From Planctomycetota bacterium (GTDB lineage Bacteria; Planctomycetota; UBA1135; GCA-002686595), in contig WTJQ01000461.1 in NCBI GenBank assembly GCA_011524785.1, positions 1 to 15,352 on the forward strand: a stretch of 15,352 bases of DNA, given 5' to 3'. Made by a program: the position numbers and the translations under genes. How positions within the stretch are numbered: the first letter of the stretch is position 1; every line of letters starts with the position of its first letter. This document shows positions 1-9,402 of this stretch, piece after piece. The notes under the pieces are model-generated. The model made no database searches. It was not told the DNA's origin and saw only the letters and a program-made list of their open reading frames with translations.

Positions 1-146
1 AGGGGCGCTCCCTCACGTCCCGGCGCCTCCGCGGGCGTCGGAGTGAGATCGCTGGAGGACTCGCCAGGCCCGGCGCCCGGATCGAGGGCCAGCGCGACGA
101 GGATCCCCAGGGGGACGAGCAGCAGGAGCAGGCGACGGCCGTTCAT
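1..146 (-). CDS. Exported or membrane-anchored protein, N-terminal fragment
   Basis: Only the first 48 codons are in the window; the gene runs off the left edge. The ATG is at 146-144 on the minus strand. The protein opens with MNGRR, then an uninterrupted hydrophobic stretch (about residues 6-21, mostly Leu, Val, Ile and Ala), then a Gly/Pro/Ser/Thr-rich segment (about residues 22-48). That is the layout of a signal peptide or an N-terminal membrane anchor followed by a flexible periplasmic linker. No AxA cleavage site or lipobox Cys is obvious, so a retained signal anchor is quite possible. It is divergent from the mutase gene, with a 243-bp gap between the two starts. No domain lies within the visible part, so no function is proposed. 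Confidence rests on the clean signal sequence and frame; the two overlapping frames read as Arg/Pro/Ser-rich noise. Confidence 0.7.
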   Translation of the reverse strand, partial: MNGRRLLLLLVPLGILVALALDPGAGPGESSSDLTPTPAEAPGREGAP

Positions 147-377
147 GGAGGGGCGGGGGAACGACAGCGGTCGGTCCCCTGATCCCGGACCTTCGCACAG
201 AGGCTCCCTCCCTTCATCCCCGACCGGGTGATTTCGGGCCTCTCCCAGGGGCCGTGGACCTTCCGGGGGGCTCGGCTCGGGCACCCAGTTCCATGGCCCT
301 TGCCAGCGAGCCGAGTCCGGTCGCCCATCGTGGCCGCGCTCCAGTGGAGGGCGGTCTCGCAGGGCGGGAGCGGCGGT

Positions 378-383
378 TAGGCT
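378..383 (+). promoter_or_regulatory. Candidate -10 hexamer of a leaderless mutase transcript
   Basis: TAGGCT lies exactly 6 nt before the ATG at 390. At that spacing transcription would start on or next to the A of the start codon, giving a leaderless mRNA. No TTGACA-like -35 box is visible 16-18 bp upstream. The same hexamer with the same 6-nt spacing precedes the unrelated gene at 11575. This is inference from sequence only. Confidence 0.45.
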
Positions 384-389
384 CCTGCC

Positions 390-2033
<1,644 letters not shown>

Positions 2034-2163
2034 CAGGGGGCGTTTCCAGCCGCCGGATGCGGTCCGACTGAGGGCGGCTCAAGCCGCGGAGCGCGATCAG
2101 GAGAGCAGCGCCTCATTGCGCCCGAAGCGATTCGACGAGGGCGGTCCCAGCCGCCCCGGCGCC

Positions 2164-4062
2164 TCACTTCGTGTAGCCCATCGCGTCGAGCGCGCTGCGG
2201 GTCGCCGCGCCGCCGCCGACGCCAGCGGGGCGGACCTCCAGGCCGGCGGCGATCCAGCGCGCGAGCAGGTCCTTGAGGGCGTCCACGCGCTCGGCATCGG
2301 GCTCCGCCACGGGGGCGGTCGCCCCCGGATCCGTGGCGAGGTCGTAGAGGACGGTCCACTCCGCCTCGTCGCCGCGTGCAGGCGCCCAGACGAAGAGCTC
2401 GCCGCGCGCCGTGCGGACGCCGTGGACCTCGCGGTTGACCGAGGTGGGGGCGCCGGGACGACGGACCACGCCCAGGCTGGTCGTGAAGAAGCGAGGCGCG
2501 CTCGCGCGCGGCTCGGGGGGCGGCCCCTCGGCGAGGCCCGTGGCCGCGAGGACCTGGTCGAACGCCATACGGTTCTCGACGGGGCGGGCCTCGCGCACGC
2601 CGGCCGGGACGGAGGGGCCGGCGAGGACGAGGGGCGCGCGCACGAGCTCCTCGTGCAGCTGGCTCCCGTGATAGAGCAGCCCGTGCTCGAGGAACTCCTC
2701 GCCGTGATCGCTCGTCACGACGAAGAGGGTGCGGTCGGTGAGCCCCAGCTCCGCGACCGTGTCGACGAGGAGGCCGAGCGCCGCGTCGGCCTCGGCCACC
2801 GTCGCGTCGTACGCGCTCTCCTGGTTCGCGAGCAGCTCCGTCAGCCGCTCCTCGTCCACCGCGAGACCCTGCAGGCGCTTGGCGAGGAGCCCGTAGAGCT
2901 CGTCGCGGCCAGCCGAGCCGAGGTAGGGGCCCTCGATGCGATCCCGGAAGGCCGGGCTCGGCACGTACTCGTGCGGGTCGGTCAGGTGCACGTACGCGAA
3001 CCAGCGGCCCGGCCCGGCGCTGGCCTGCTCCCGGATCCAGCCGGCCGCGTCCCCAGCGACCTCGCCCCCGGGGGCCCAGGCGTACGAGCGGAAGCTCCCG
3101 AAGCCCTGGTCGAACTGCTTGTCGGGCTGGACGAGCGGGTTCGAGGAGAAGGCCGCCGTGTCCCAGCCGGCCGCGCGCAGGCGCTCGGGCAGGGTGTCCA
3201 GAGCCTGCGCGAGGTAGCAGGACTCGTAGGACAGGACCCCGTGCTGCTGCGGGTCGAGGCCGGTCAGGAGCGAGGCCGTCGAGGGCCAGGTCCAGGGCGA
3301 CGCGGTCCAGGCCGACTCGTGCGCCACGCCGCGAGCGGCCAGGGCGTCGAGGCGGGGCGTGAGCTCGCCGGGGTGTCCGAGGTGCCCCACTCGATCCGCA
3401 CGCAGGGTGTCGATCACCACGAAGACCACGTGGGGGGCCTGGGGGCTGGCCTCCAAGTGGGGACGCTCCTCGCGCACCACGAGCTCCAGCAGCCCGAACG
3501 CGGCCGGGGGCTGGCCGTCGCCCTCGAGGGCCTCGGTCGTCAGGCGCAGGGTCCGTGCTCCGTCCATCGCCAGCTCGCCGATGGGGGAGCCCTCGGCAGA
3601 GGGGCGGACCCACGTCCGCTCCTCCATCGCCACTGCCGGTCCGTACGGCCGCACGGCCTCGAACGCCGTGCGCCCATCCAGCTCGACGCGGAAGCGCACG
3701 AGGCCGGTCCCCTCCGCCTCGAAGGCCGCGGCCCCGAACCCTGCGGCGATCCGCAGGGTGCAGCCGGGCGGGGGCGTGCCGAGGTCGACCTCCACCTGCG
3801 CCCCGACGCCGACGTCCCAGCAGGGGAGGGGGCTGGTGTCGAGGTCCCGTCGCTTGGAGGGCGCGAGGGTGTCCACGCGGATGGCCTCCTCGGCGTCGCG
3901 TCCTGGAGAGGCCGTGAGCACGGAGGCCGCCTCCGGCATCAGGAGCAGGGACGCGTGCACCCTCTCGACCGAGAGGCGCCCGACCTCGACCTCCTTCACG
4001 CCGCCCCCGCAGCCGATGAGGCTCGCGAGGGCGAGGGGCACGATCCAGCGCGGGCGGCTCAT
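2164..4062 (-). CDS. Sulfatase-fold (alkaline phosphatase superfamily) lipoprotein
   Basis: A 632-residue lipoprotein. The signal sequence ends in a clear lipobox, LIGC (15-18), so Cys18 should be lipidated and the protein membrane-anchored outside the cytoplasm. Residues about 30-200 look beta-rich with no recognised motif and could be a binding module. The sulfatase-fold domain starts at about 210: VVIDTLRADR (215-224, metal-binding Asp218), PWTWPSTASLLTG (256-268, nucleophile loop), TDPH (361-364), TSDHGEE (450-456, metal ligands Asp452 and His453) and YHG (464-466). It ends in a family-typical LDAMGY tail. In the C/S-x-P-S-R signature the first residue is Thr258 and the Arg is Thr262, so no formylglycine can form. 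A phosphatase, phosphotransferase or unusual sulfatase are all possible. It is last in the glycan operon, two bases after the upstream gene's stop region, possibly with its own promoter. Confidence 0.85.
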   Translation of the reverse strand: MSRPRWIVPLALASLIGCGGGVKEVEVGRLSVERVHASLLLMPEAASVLTASPGRDAEEAIRVDTLAPSKRRDLDTSPLPCWDVGVGAQVEVDLGTPPPGCTLRIAAGFGAAAFEAEGTGLVRFRVELDGRTAFEAVRPYGPAVAMEERTWVRPSAEGSPIGELAMDGARTLRLTTEALEGDGQPPAAFGLLELVVREERPHLEASPQAPHVVFVVIDTLRADRVGHLGHPGELTPRLDALAARGVAHESAWTASPWTWPSTASLLTGLDPQQHGVLSYESCYLAQALDTLPERLRAAGWDTAAFSSNPLVQPDKQFDQGFGSFRSYAWAPGGEVAGDAAGWIREQASAGPGRWFAYVHLTDPHEYVPSPAFRDRIEGPYLGSAGRDELYGLLAKRLQGLAVDEERLTELLANQESAYDATVAEADAALGLLVDTVAELGLTDRTLFVVTSDHGEEFLEHGLLYHGSQLHEELVRAPLVLAGPSVPAGVREARPVENRMAFDQVLAATGLAEGPPPEPRASAPRFFTTSLGVVRRPGAPTSVNREVHGVRTARGELFVWAPARGDEAEWTVLYDLATDPGATAPVAEPDAERVDALKDLLARWIAAGLEVRPAGVGGGAATRSALDAMGYTK

Positions 4063-4069
4063 CGCCCCG

Positions 4070-4075
4070 ATCCTA
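4070..4075 (-). promoter_or_regulatory. Candidate -10 hexamer for the sulfatase-like lipoprotein gene
   Basis: On the minus strand TAGGAT reads from 4075 to 4070 and ends 7 nt before the ATG at 4062. Its TAG is also the stop codon of the upstream glycosyltransferase gene. It matches the hexamer at 378 and 11563 in sequence and spacing, so this third gene of the operon may also be made from its own leaderless transcript. Inference only; no -35 box is seen. Confidence 0.35.
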
Positions 4076-5752
4076 GCGAGCCCGCTCCGGCGGCTTCACG
4101 AAGCGGCGCCAGTCCTGCAGGGTGCCCAGGGTCGAGGCGTCGGTGACGACGATCGGGTCGCCGGGCCAGGACGTGTACCACTGCCAGCGAACGGCGGGCG
4201 CACCCAGGACGACCCGGGCCTCACCCGGCAGGTTCGAGCGCAGCAGCTCCACGTTCCCGCCCTCGGCCGCGTGGCTGGCCCGGTACGCCACCAGCCCGTT
4301 GGCTGGCTCGGCGGCGACGTTGACGCGCTCCGGCAGGGCGAGGCCCGCGGCCTCGAGCTCGGCCGCGAGGGGAGGCAGGACGGAGAGGGGCCCCTGGTGC
4401 TCCTCGGCCCATGCCACGAGCTCCTGCAGGAGGGCCTCACTCGAGGGCTGCGCCTCGATGGCCTTGGCGGCCTGGTCCTGCAGCCATGCGCCGGGAAGGG
4501 CGAGCACGGCGGCCAGGCCGATGGGCACCGCCAGGGGCGAGCGGAAGAAGCGCCCCAGCCCGCGGGCTCCCTCGGCGGCGAACAGCACCAGGAACGGCAG
4601 GAACACGAGCAGGTTCCTCACGAACAGGACGCGCTGGCGCGTGAGGACGACCAGCAGGAGGAGGGGGACGATCAGCAGCAGGGCCGCCTCGCGCGGGGCG
4701 CTGCGGCTCCACTGGACGACCCCGGCGAACGCGAGCAGCGTCACCATGGCGGCCAGGGGGCGCAGGCCGGCGCCCAGGTGCAGGCCGAGGTACTCGAGCG
4801 CCAGGGAGAGGTGCATCAGCCCGGGCTCGACGCTGAAGCCGTAGTGCCCGATGCCGTAGTGCTGGACCTCCCACAGCACGTCACGCACGAACAGCTGGGG
4901 CTCAACGAGGGCCCCCGGAGTCGTGACGAGGAAGGTGAGGGCGGCGACGGCCAGGGCCTCGAAGGCTCCCCTGAGTCCGGATCGACCCCAGGCCACCCAG
5001 GCGAGGGGCAGCAGCAGGATGCCGGCCGTGTACTTGGTCCCGAGGGCGAGGCCCGCCGCGACGGCCGCGGGCCAGAGGGCGCGCTCCCGGGAGCGGCCAC
5101 GCACGGCGAGCCAGAGGAACAGCGCCGTGAACTGCATCATCACGGGGTCCGGGGCGATCCAGCGGGCGTGGTAGCCGAGCTCGAACCCCGTCGCCATGAC
5201 CGCGGCGGCCCAGAGCCCGGCGCCGACGCCGAGCAGGTGCTGAGTGAGCAGGAAGACCCACAGCACCGACAGGGCCGTGAGGACGAGGTACACGCTCCTT
5301 GCCCGCACGAGGAACTCCGGTGAGCGGATCGTCTCGAGCAGCCCGGCCTTGTCCAGGTCGAGCGGCTGCTGGCCCTCGGCGGTCCCGTCGAGCAGAGGGT
5401 CCCCGACGCGGCGCTCGTGCACCACCCGCGCGCGGCTCCACGGTCGCTCTGCGAGCTCGGGCAGCAGGGCGGCGGCGTTCAGCCAGAACGTGCCCGAGGG
5501 GTAGTTGTACCAGCCCGGCAGCAGCCGCTCGGTCTCGACGGCGTGCGCGAGGTTGTTCTGGTGGAGGGGGTCGTCCCAGTAGCGCCCGAAGTCGAGGCCG
5601 CGCGCGCCGGTGAACACGAGCCACGCGAGGGGGAGCAGCGCGAGCAGGCTCCACCAGCGGCTGGCTCGGGGCCGGGGCTCCGAGGAGGGGGCCACGGCCT
5701 CCTCCAGCTCACCGCTCTCGAGGGGCGGCACGACCTCCGGATCCTCAGCCAT
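4073..5752 (-). CDS. Multi-pass GT-C glycosyltransferase (GT39/ArnT-like)
   Basis: A 559-residue integral membrane protein. A cytoplasmic acidic/Pro-rich tail (1-32) is followed by a first membrane segment (about 33-50), then a long loop with RYWDDPLHQNN (57-67) and WYNYPSGTFW (81-90). The loop resembles the first external loop of protein mannosyltransferase/ArnT enzymes, where an acidic residue (here Asp60/Asp61) is catalytic. Eight or nine further hydrophobic segments lie between about 152 and 424, including a GLALGTKYTAGI block (234-245) common in this family. Residues about 430-559 form a soluble C-terminal domain. Such enzymes transfer a sugar from polyprenyl phosphate to an acceptor on the outer face of the membrane. 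Its start overlaps the upstream fusion gene by 8 bp, which suggests translational coupling and fits that gene supplying the polyprenyl-phosphate sugar. The acceptor cannot be read from sequence. Confidence 0.8.
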   Translation of the reverse strand: MAEDPEVVPPLESGELEEAVAPSSEPRPRASRWWSLLALLPLAWLVFTGARGLDFGRYWDDPLHQNNLAHAVETERLLPGWYNYPSGTFWLNAAALLPELAERPWSRARVVHERRVGDPLLDGTAEGQQPLDLDKAGLLETIRSPEFLVRARSVYLVLTALSVLWVFLLTQHLLGVGAGLWAAAVMATGFELGYHARWIAPDPVMMQFTALFLWLAVRGRSRERALWPAAVAAGLALGTKYTAGILLLPLAWVAWGRSGLRGAFEALAVAALTFLVTTPGALVEPQLFVRDVLWEVQHYGIGHYGFSVEPGLMHLSLALEYLGLHLGAGLRPLAAMVTLLAFAGVVQWSRSAPREAALLLIVPLLLLVVLTRQRVLFVRNLLVFLPFLVLFAAEGARGLGRFFRSPLAVPIGLAAVLALPGAWLQDQAAKAIEAQPSSEALLQELVAWAEEHQGPLSVLPPLAAELEAAGLALPERVNVAAEPANGLVAYRASHAAEGGNVELLRSNLPGEARVVLGAPAVRWQWYTSWPGDPIVVTDASTLGTLQDWRRFVKPPERAR

Positions 5753-7175
5753 GGAGCCGCTTGGCGAGGATCAGCTTGAGCATGCGCAGCGCCGTGCGCG
5801 AGACGTGGAGCAGTCCGTCGGAGTGCTTGGACTCGCCCCCGACGCGCGGGCAGTAGCTCACCGGGATCTCGATGACGCGCTGCCGCGCCCGGAGCACCTC
5901 GATCATCATCTCGGGCGAGAACTCGGGGCCGACGCCCTGGACCTCGTCGCGGATCTTGTCCCAGGTCGAGCGCCAGAGCGCCCGGTAGGAGCAGCCGACG
6001 TCCGTGAAGCGGGGCTCCTGGGACCACCAGAGGACCTCGATCAGCTTGCCGACGACGATGTTGCCGAGCCGCAGGAGGCCGCCCATGTTGGAGCCCTGCT
6101 CGATCATCTCGCGCGTGGTCCGCGTGCCCATGACCATGTCCGAGTCCTTCAGGAACTCGAGGAACTTGCCCAGGTCCTTGGCTCGGAAGGAGTGGTCCGC
6201 CTCGGTGATGACGAGGATGTCGCCCACGGCGTGGTCGAGGCCCCACTTGATCGTGTCGCCGTAGCCCGTGAGGGAGACCGTCTCGACGCGTGCGCCCGCG
6301 GCTCGCGCGCGCTCCGCGGTCCGGTCCTTCGAGGAGTTGTCGACCACCAGCACCTCGTCCACGTGGTCGACGAAGTCCCGCACCACGTGCTCGATCGAGT
6401 CCTCCTCGTTGTACGCCGGGATCACCACCGAGGTCCGGTAGGACTCGAAGGCGCGCGTGCGGGCGAGGTGGTTGGCGGTGTGGTGGTCCTCGATCGAGTT
6501 GACGTTGAGGTAGTCCCCCTCGAGCTCGAAGGGCAGGACCCGCAGGCCCTCCCGGGCCGCGTCCCGGATCACGTCCGTCAGCTCGACCCGGCCCGAGCGG
6601 GGGCTCGGGGGCGTCGTCCGGATGCGGTCGAAGAGCGCGGGGGTGAAGGCGTAGGTCCCGCAGCCGAGCAGGTCGGTGGCGGGGGCCTCGGGCTTCTCCT
6701 CCAGGTCGACCACGCGCCCCTCCTCGAGGACCACGGCGTAGTTCTTCTGGATGCGGCGCGCATCCGCCGTGCGCTGGACGGCGCAGCAGGCGAACCACTC
6801 GCCCTCGGGGGCGAGGTCCCGGTGGTTGGAGTCCAGGTAGACCTCGTCCCCCAGGACCGTCACGAAGGGGCGCGTGAGGTGCCCCTCCGCCAGGGCGATG
6901 CCCTTGGCCAGGCCGATCTTGGGGTCAGGGCAGTCGACGTACCGAACCTCGACGCCGAACGCGCTCCCGTCCCCGAGGGAGGCCCGCACCTGCTCCGCCA
7001 TGTGCCCGACGATGACCACGATCTCGCGGATCCCGAAGTGGTCCCTCAGGAGCTCCACGTTGCGGTGGAGGATCGGCTTCCCGCCGACCTCCAGGAGCAC
7101 CTTGGGCATCCAGGAGGTGGTCGGCCAGGCGCGGACGCCTTCGCCAGCGGCGGGGATGAGACCGAGGTCGAACAT
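5745..7175 (-). CDS. Sugar nucleotidyltransferase / family 2 glycosyltransferase fusion
   Basis: A 476-residue soluble protein with two enzymes in one chain. Residues 1-240 are a sugar-1-phosphate nucleotidyltransferase: LIPAAGEGVRAWP (6-18) is the GxGxR loop, MPK (23-25) supplies the catalytic Lys, VLGDE (107-111) the metal Asp, and GDYLNVNSIEDH (220-231) matches the conserved end block, with Asn where many relatives have Asp. Residues 247-476 are a GT2 domain of the dolichyl-phosphate-mannose synthase type: SVVIPAYNEED (249-259), VLVVDNSSKDRT (275-286) and TEADHSF (324-330) in the DxD position, with Glu replacing the first Asp. No membrane segment is present. The expected role is to activate a hexose and pass it to polyprenyl phosphate. 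It is first in the operon and overlaps the GT-C gene by 8 bp. The sugar is unknown. Confidence 0.82.
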   Translation of the reverse strand: MFDLGLIPAAGEGVRAWPTTSWMPKVLLEVGGKPILHRNVELLRDHFGIREIVVIVGHMAEQVRASLGDGSAFGVEVRYVDCPDPKIGLAKGIALAEGHLTRPFVTVLGDEVYLDSNHRDLAPEGEWFACCAVQRTADARRIQKNYAVVLEEGRVVDLEEKPEAPATDLLGCGTYAFTPALFDRIRTTPPSPRSGRVELTDVIRDAAREGLRVLPFELEGDYLNVNSIEDHHTANHLARTRAFESYRTSVVIPAYNEEDSIEHVVRDFVDHVDEVLVVDNSSKDRTAERARAAGARVETVSLTGYGDTIKWGLDHAVGDILVITEADHSFRAKDLGKFLEFLKDSDMVMGTRTTREMIEQGSNMGGLLRLGNIVVGKLIEVLWWSQEPRFTDVGCSYRALWRSTWDKIRDEVQGVGPEFSPEMMIEVLRARQRVIEIPVSYCPRVGGESKHSDGLLHVSRTALRMLKLILAKRLHG

Positions 7176-7193
7176 GGAGTCGAGGCAGGACCC

Positions 7194-7199
7194 AGCATA
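7194..7199 (-). promoter_or_regulatory. Candidate -10 hexamer of the glycan operon
   Basis: TATGCT on the minus strand (7199 to 7194) lies 18 nt before the ATG at 7175, which would give a leader of about 11 nt. There is no -35 match at 16-18 bp. It is a weak call from sequence alone. Confidence 0.25.
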
Positions 7200-7351
7200 G
7201 CCCTCCGCGCCCGCGCATCCTCACGCCATGTGGCGCCTCGGTGGACCCGCGAGGCGGACGGCGGCGAGCCTCCAGCGAGGCCCTGTGCCCGGACCAGCAG
7301 CACCTCCGCGCGAGGCGAGCGCCGCCGCCCCTCCGGGGCCCACCCCGGGGC

Positions 7352-7357
7352 TAGGAT
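7352..7357 (+). promoter_or_regulatory. Candidate -10 hexamer of the epimerase-carboxylase operon
   Basis: TAGGAT belongs to the same motif as those at 378, 4070 and 11563. A start of transcription about 7 nt downstream (near 7364) would give a leader of about 40 nt to the GTG at 7404. It also places the ATG at 7356 inside the -10 box, arguing against that ATG as the translation start. A 6-bp inverted repeat (CCGGGG at 7333-7338 with CCCCGG at 7343-7348) lies directly upstream and could be an operator or part of the promoter. Confidence 0.35.
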
Positions 7358-7403
7358 GCGGGGCGCCCGCGGGAATGCCGAACTCCGCGCGGGCCGTCCT
7401 CCC

Positions 7404-7835
7404 GTGCAGCCTCCCCAGTCCCTCCAGGGGGTCGTCCTCGACCTCCACCACGTGGCCATCGTGGTCGGCTCGATCGACGAGGCCCGGGCCCTCTACGTGG
7501 ACGGCCTCGGGCTCTCCGCCGGCGAGGTCGAGCACGTCGCCGACCAGAAGGTCAACGTGCTCGTGACCTGGGCCGGCTCGCAGCGCATCGAGCTCGTCGA
7601 GCCGGCTGCCGAGGACTCCCCCGTGACCCGCTTCCTCGAGCGCGGTGGGGGCCTGCATCACCTCGCGTGGCGCGTGGCCGACGTGGCCGCCGCCCTCGAC
7701 CGCCTCCGCGAGGCGGGAGTGCGCCTGATCGACGAGGCCCCGCGTCCCGGGGCCCACGGCACCCGCATCGCCTTCCTCCACCCCAAGTCCACCGGCGGCG
7801 TCCTGATGGAGCTCGTCGAGGATCCCCACGCCTGA
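7404..7835 (+). CDS. mce: Methylmalonyl-CoA epimerase
   Basis: Interconverts the (S) and (R) forms of methylmalonyl-CoA, linking the carboxylase (which makes S) to the mutase (which uses R). From GTG at 7404 the protein is 143 residues, close to the usual size for this vicinal-oxygen-chelate enzyme. Likely metal ligands by comparison with the Propionibacterium enzyme are His16 (LHHVAIVV), Gln49 (VADQKV), His85 or His86 ([10 protein letters not shown]) and Glu136 in the signature [14 protein letters not shown] (126-139). An in-frame ATG at 7356 would add 16 unconserved Arg/Gly/Pro-rich residues and falls in a promoter-like hexamer, so GTG was preferred; neither start has a good ribosome binding site. 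The first gene of the carboxylase operon, it ends 13 bp before the next. Function is secure, the exact start less so. Confidence 0.88.
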   Translation: MQPPQSLQGVVLDLHHVAIVVGSIDEARALYVDGLGLSAGEVEHVADQKVNVLVTWAGSQRIELVEPAAEDSPVTRFLERGGGLHHLAWRVADVAAALDRLREAGVRLIDEAPRPGAHGTRIAFLHPKSTGGVLMELVEDPHA

Positions 7836-7848
7836 CCCCCGACCCACC

Positions 7849-9399
7849 ATGAGCCAGGAGACCCCCCAGGAGCGGCTCCTCCGCATGCGCGAGCAGGCGC
7901 TCGCCGGCGGCGGCCCCAAGCGCATCGAGGCCCAGCACGCCAAGGGCAAGCTGACGGCCCGCGAGCGCATCGACTTCCTCGTGGACGAGGGCTCGTTCGT
8001 CGAGCTCGATCGCTTCGTCACCCACCGCTGCACCAACTTCGGCATGGAGGAGCAGCAGATCCTCGGGGACGGCGTCGTCACCGGGCACGCGCTGGTGGAG
8101 GGCCGGCCGGTCTACCTCTACAGCCAGGACTTCACGGTCTTCGGCGGCAGCCTGAGCGAGACCCACGCCGAGAAGATCTGCAAGGTCATGGACGCGGCCG
8201 TGAAGAACGGCCTGCCGGTCATCGGCCTGGGGGACTCCGGTGGCGCTCGCATCCAGGAGGGCGTCTCGAGCCTCGGCGGCTACGCCGAGATCTTCTGGCG
8301 CAACACGCGCGCATCCGGCGTCGTTCCCCAGATCTCCGCGATCATGGGCCCCTGCGCGGGCGGGGCGGTCTACAGCCCGGCCCTGACCGACTTCGTGTTC
8401 ATGGTGGAGGGCACCTCCTACATGCACATCACGGGCCCCGACGTGGTCAAGACCGTGACCCACGAGGTCGTGACCTCCGAGGAGCTCGGCGGCGCCTCGG
8501 TCCACGCGGAGCGCTCGGGCGTGTGCCACTTCACGCACCCCGACGACAAGACCAGCCTCAACGCGGTCCGGCGCCTGCTGTCCTACCTGCCGCTCAACAA
8601 CGCGGAGGACCCGCCCTTCGTCCCGAGCGACGACCCCGCGGATCGCCAGGACGGCTCGCTCGACTCCCTCGTCCCCGAGGACCCCCAGAAGCCCTACGAC
8701 ATGCGCGACGTCATCACGCGCATCGTGGACCAGGGCTCGTGGTTCGAGGTCCAGGAGGCGTTCGCGCGCAACATCCTCTGCGGCTTCGCGCGCCTCGGCG
8801 GGCGCGTGGTCGGCATCGTCGCGAACCAGCCGGCGGTCCTCGCCGGGTGCCTCGACATCGCCGCGAGCGAGAAGGCCGCTCGCTTCATCCGCTTCTGCGA
8901 CGCGTTCAACGTGCCGATCGTCACGTTCGAGGACGTGCCGGGCTTCCTGCCGGGCACTGCCCAGGAGTACGCCGGCATCATCCGCCACGGAGCGAAGCTG
9001 CTGTACGCGTACTGCGAGGCGACGGTGCCCAAGGTGACCGTGATCACGCGCAAGGCCTACGGCGGCGCCTACGACGTGATGGCGTCCAAGCACGTTCGCG
9101 CGGACCTCAACGTCGCCTGGCCCGGCGCCCAGATCGCCGTCATGGGGGCCGCTGGCGCCGCGAACATCATCCACCGCCGGGAGATCGCCGCGTCCGACGA
9201 TCCAGAGGCGATGCTCGCCCAGAAGACCCAGGAGTACGAGGAGACGTTCAACAACCCCTACCGGGCCGCGGCCCGCGGGTTCGTGGACGACGTGATCGAG
9301 GCGCACACGACGCGCCCGTACCTGATCCGAGCGCTCGAGGTGCTGCGCAGCAAGCACGAGCCCGGCCCGACCCGCAAGCACGGGAACATCCCCCTCTGA
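7849..9399 (+). CDS. pccB: Propionyl-CoA carboxylase, beta (carboxyltransferase) subunit
   Basis: Transfers CO2 from carboxybiotin to propionyl-CoA, giving (S)-methylmalonyl-CoA. The 516 residues make a full-length crotonase-fold carboxyltransferase with its N- and C-lobes. The acyl-CoA oxyanion-hole block is [11 protein letters not shown] (128-138) with [16 protein letters not shown] (167-182). The biotin-side block is [14 protein letters not shown] (361-374), and [15 protein letters not shown] (401-415) follows. Asp409 in that last block appears to match Asp422 of Streptomyces coelicolor PccB, the residue linked to propionyl-CoA preference, which argues for propionyl- over acetyl-CoA; this position was aligned by eye. 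It is second in an operon, 13 bp after the epimerase gene and 3 bp before the biotin carboxylase gene. No Shine-Dalgarno sequence precedes its ATG. Confidence 0.94.
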   Translation: MSQETPQERLLRMREQALAGGGPKRIEAQHAKGKLTARERIDFLVDEGSFVELDRFVTHRCTNFGMEEQQILGDGVVTGHALVEGRPVYLYSQDFTVFGGSLSETHAEKICKVMDAAVKNGLPVIGLGDSGGARIQEGVSSLGGYAEIFWRNTRASGVVPQISAIMGPCAGGAVYSPALTDFVFMVEGTSYMHITGPDVVKTVTHEVVTSEELGGASVHAERSGVCHFTHPDDKTSLNAVRRLLSYLPLNNAEDPPFVPSDDPADRQDGSLDSLVPEDPQKPYDMRDVITRIVDQGSWFEVQEAFARNILCGFARLGGRVVGIVANQPAVLAGCLDIAASEKAARFIRFCDAFNVPIVTFEDVPGFLPGTAQEYAGIIRHGAKLLYAYCEATVPKVTVITRKAYGGAYDVMASKHVRADLNVAWPGAQIAVMGAAGAANIIHRREIAASDDPEAMLAQKTQEYEETFNNPYRAAARGFVDDVIEAHTTRPYLIRALEVLRSKHEPGPTRKHGNIPL

Positions 9400-9402
9400 G
9401 CC

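Noticed and set aside
147..389. Cobalamin riboswitch ahead of the mutase gene
   Set aside because: No B12-box-like sequence or conserved core could be found, and the candidate promoter leaves no room for a leader.
3359..5323. Long plus-strand open frames over the lipoprotein and GT-C genes
   Set aside because: They are Arg/Gly/Ser/Glu-biased shadows; the minus-strand frames carry the lipobox, metal motifs and membrane segments.
5610..7403. Extension of the epimerase frame far upstream
   Set aside because: The frame is open by chance across the divergent region and antisense to the fusion gene; the homology-like sequence starts only after about 7430.
7356..7403. ATG at 7356 as epimerase start
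   Set aside because: It would add 16 unconserved Arg/Gly/Pro-rich residues and lies in a promoter-like hexamer. GTG at 7404 gives a family-typical length. Not fully excluded.
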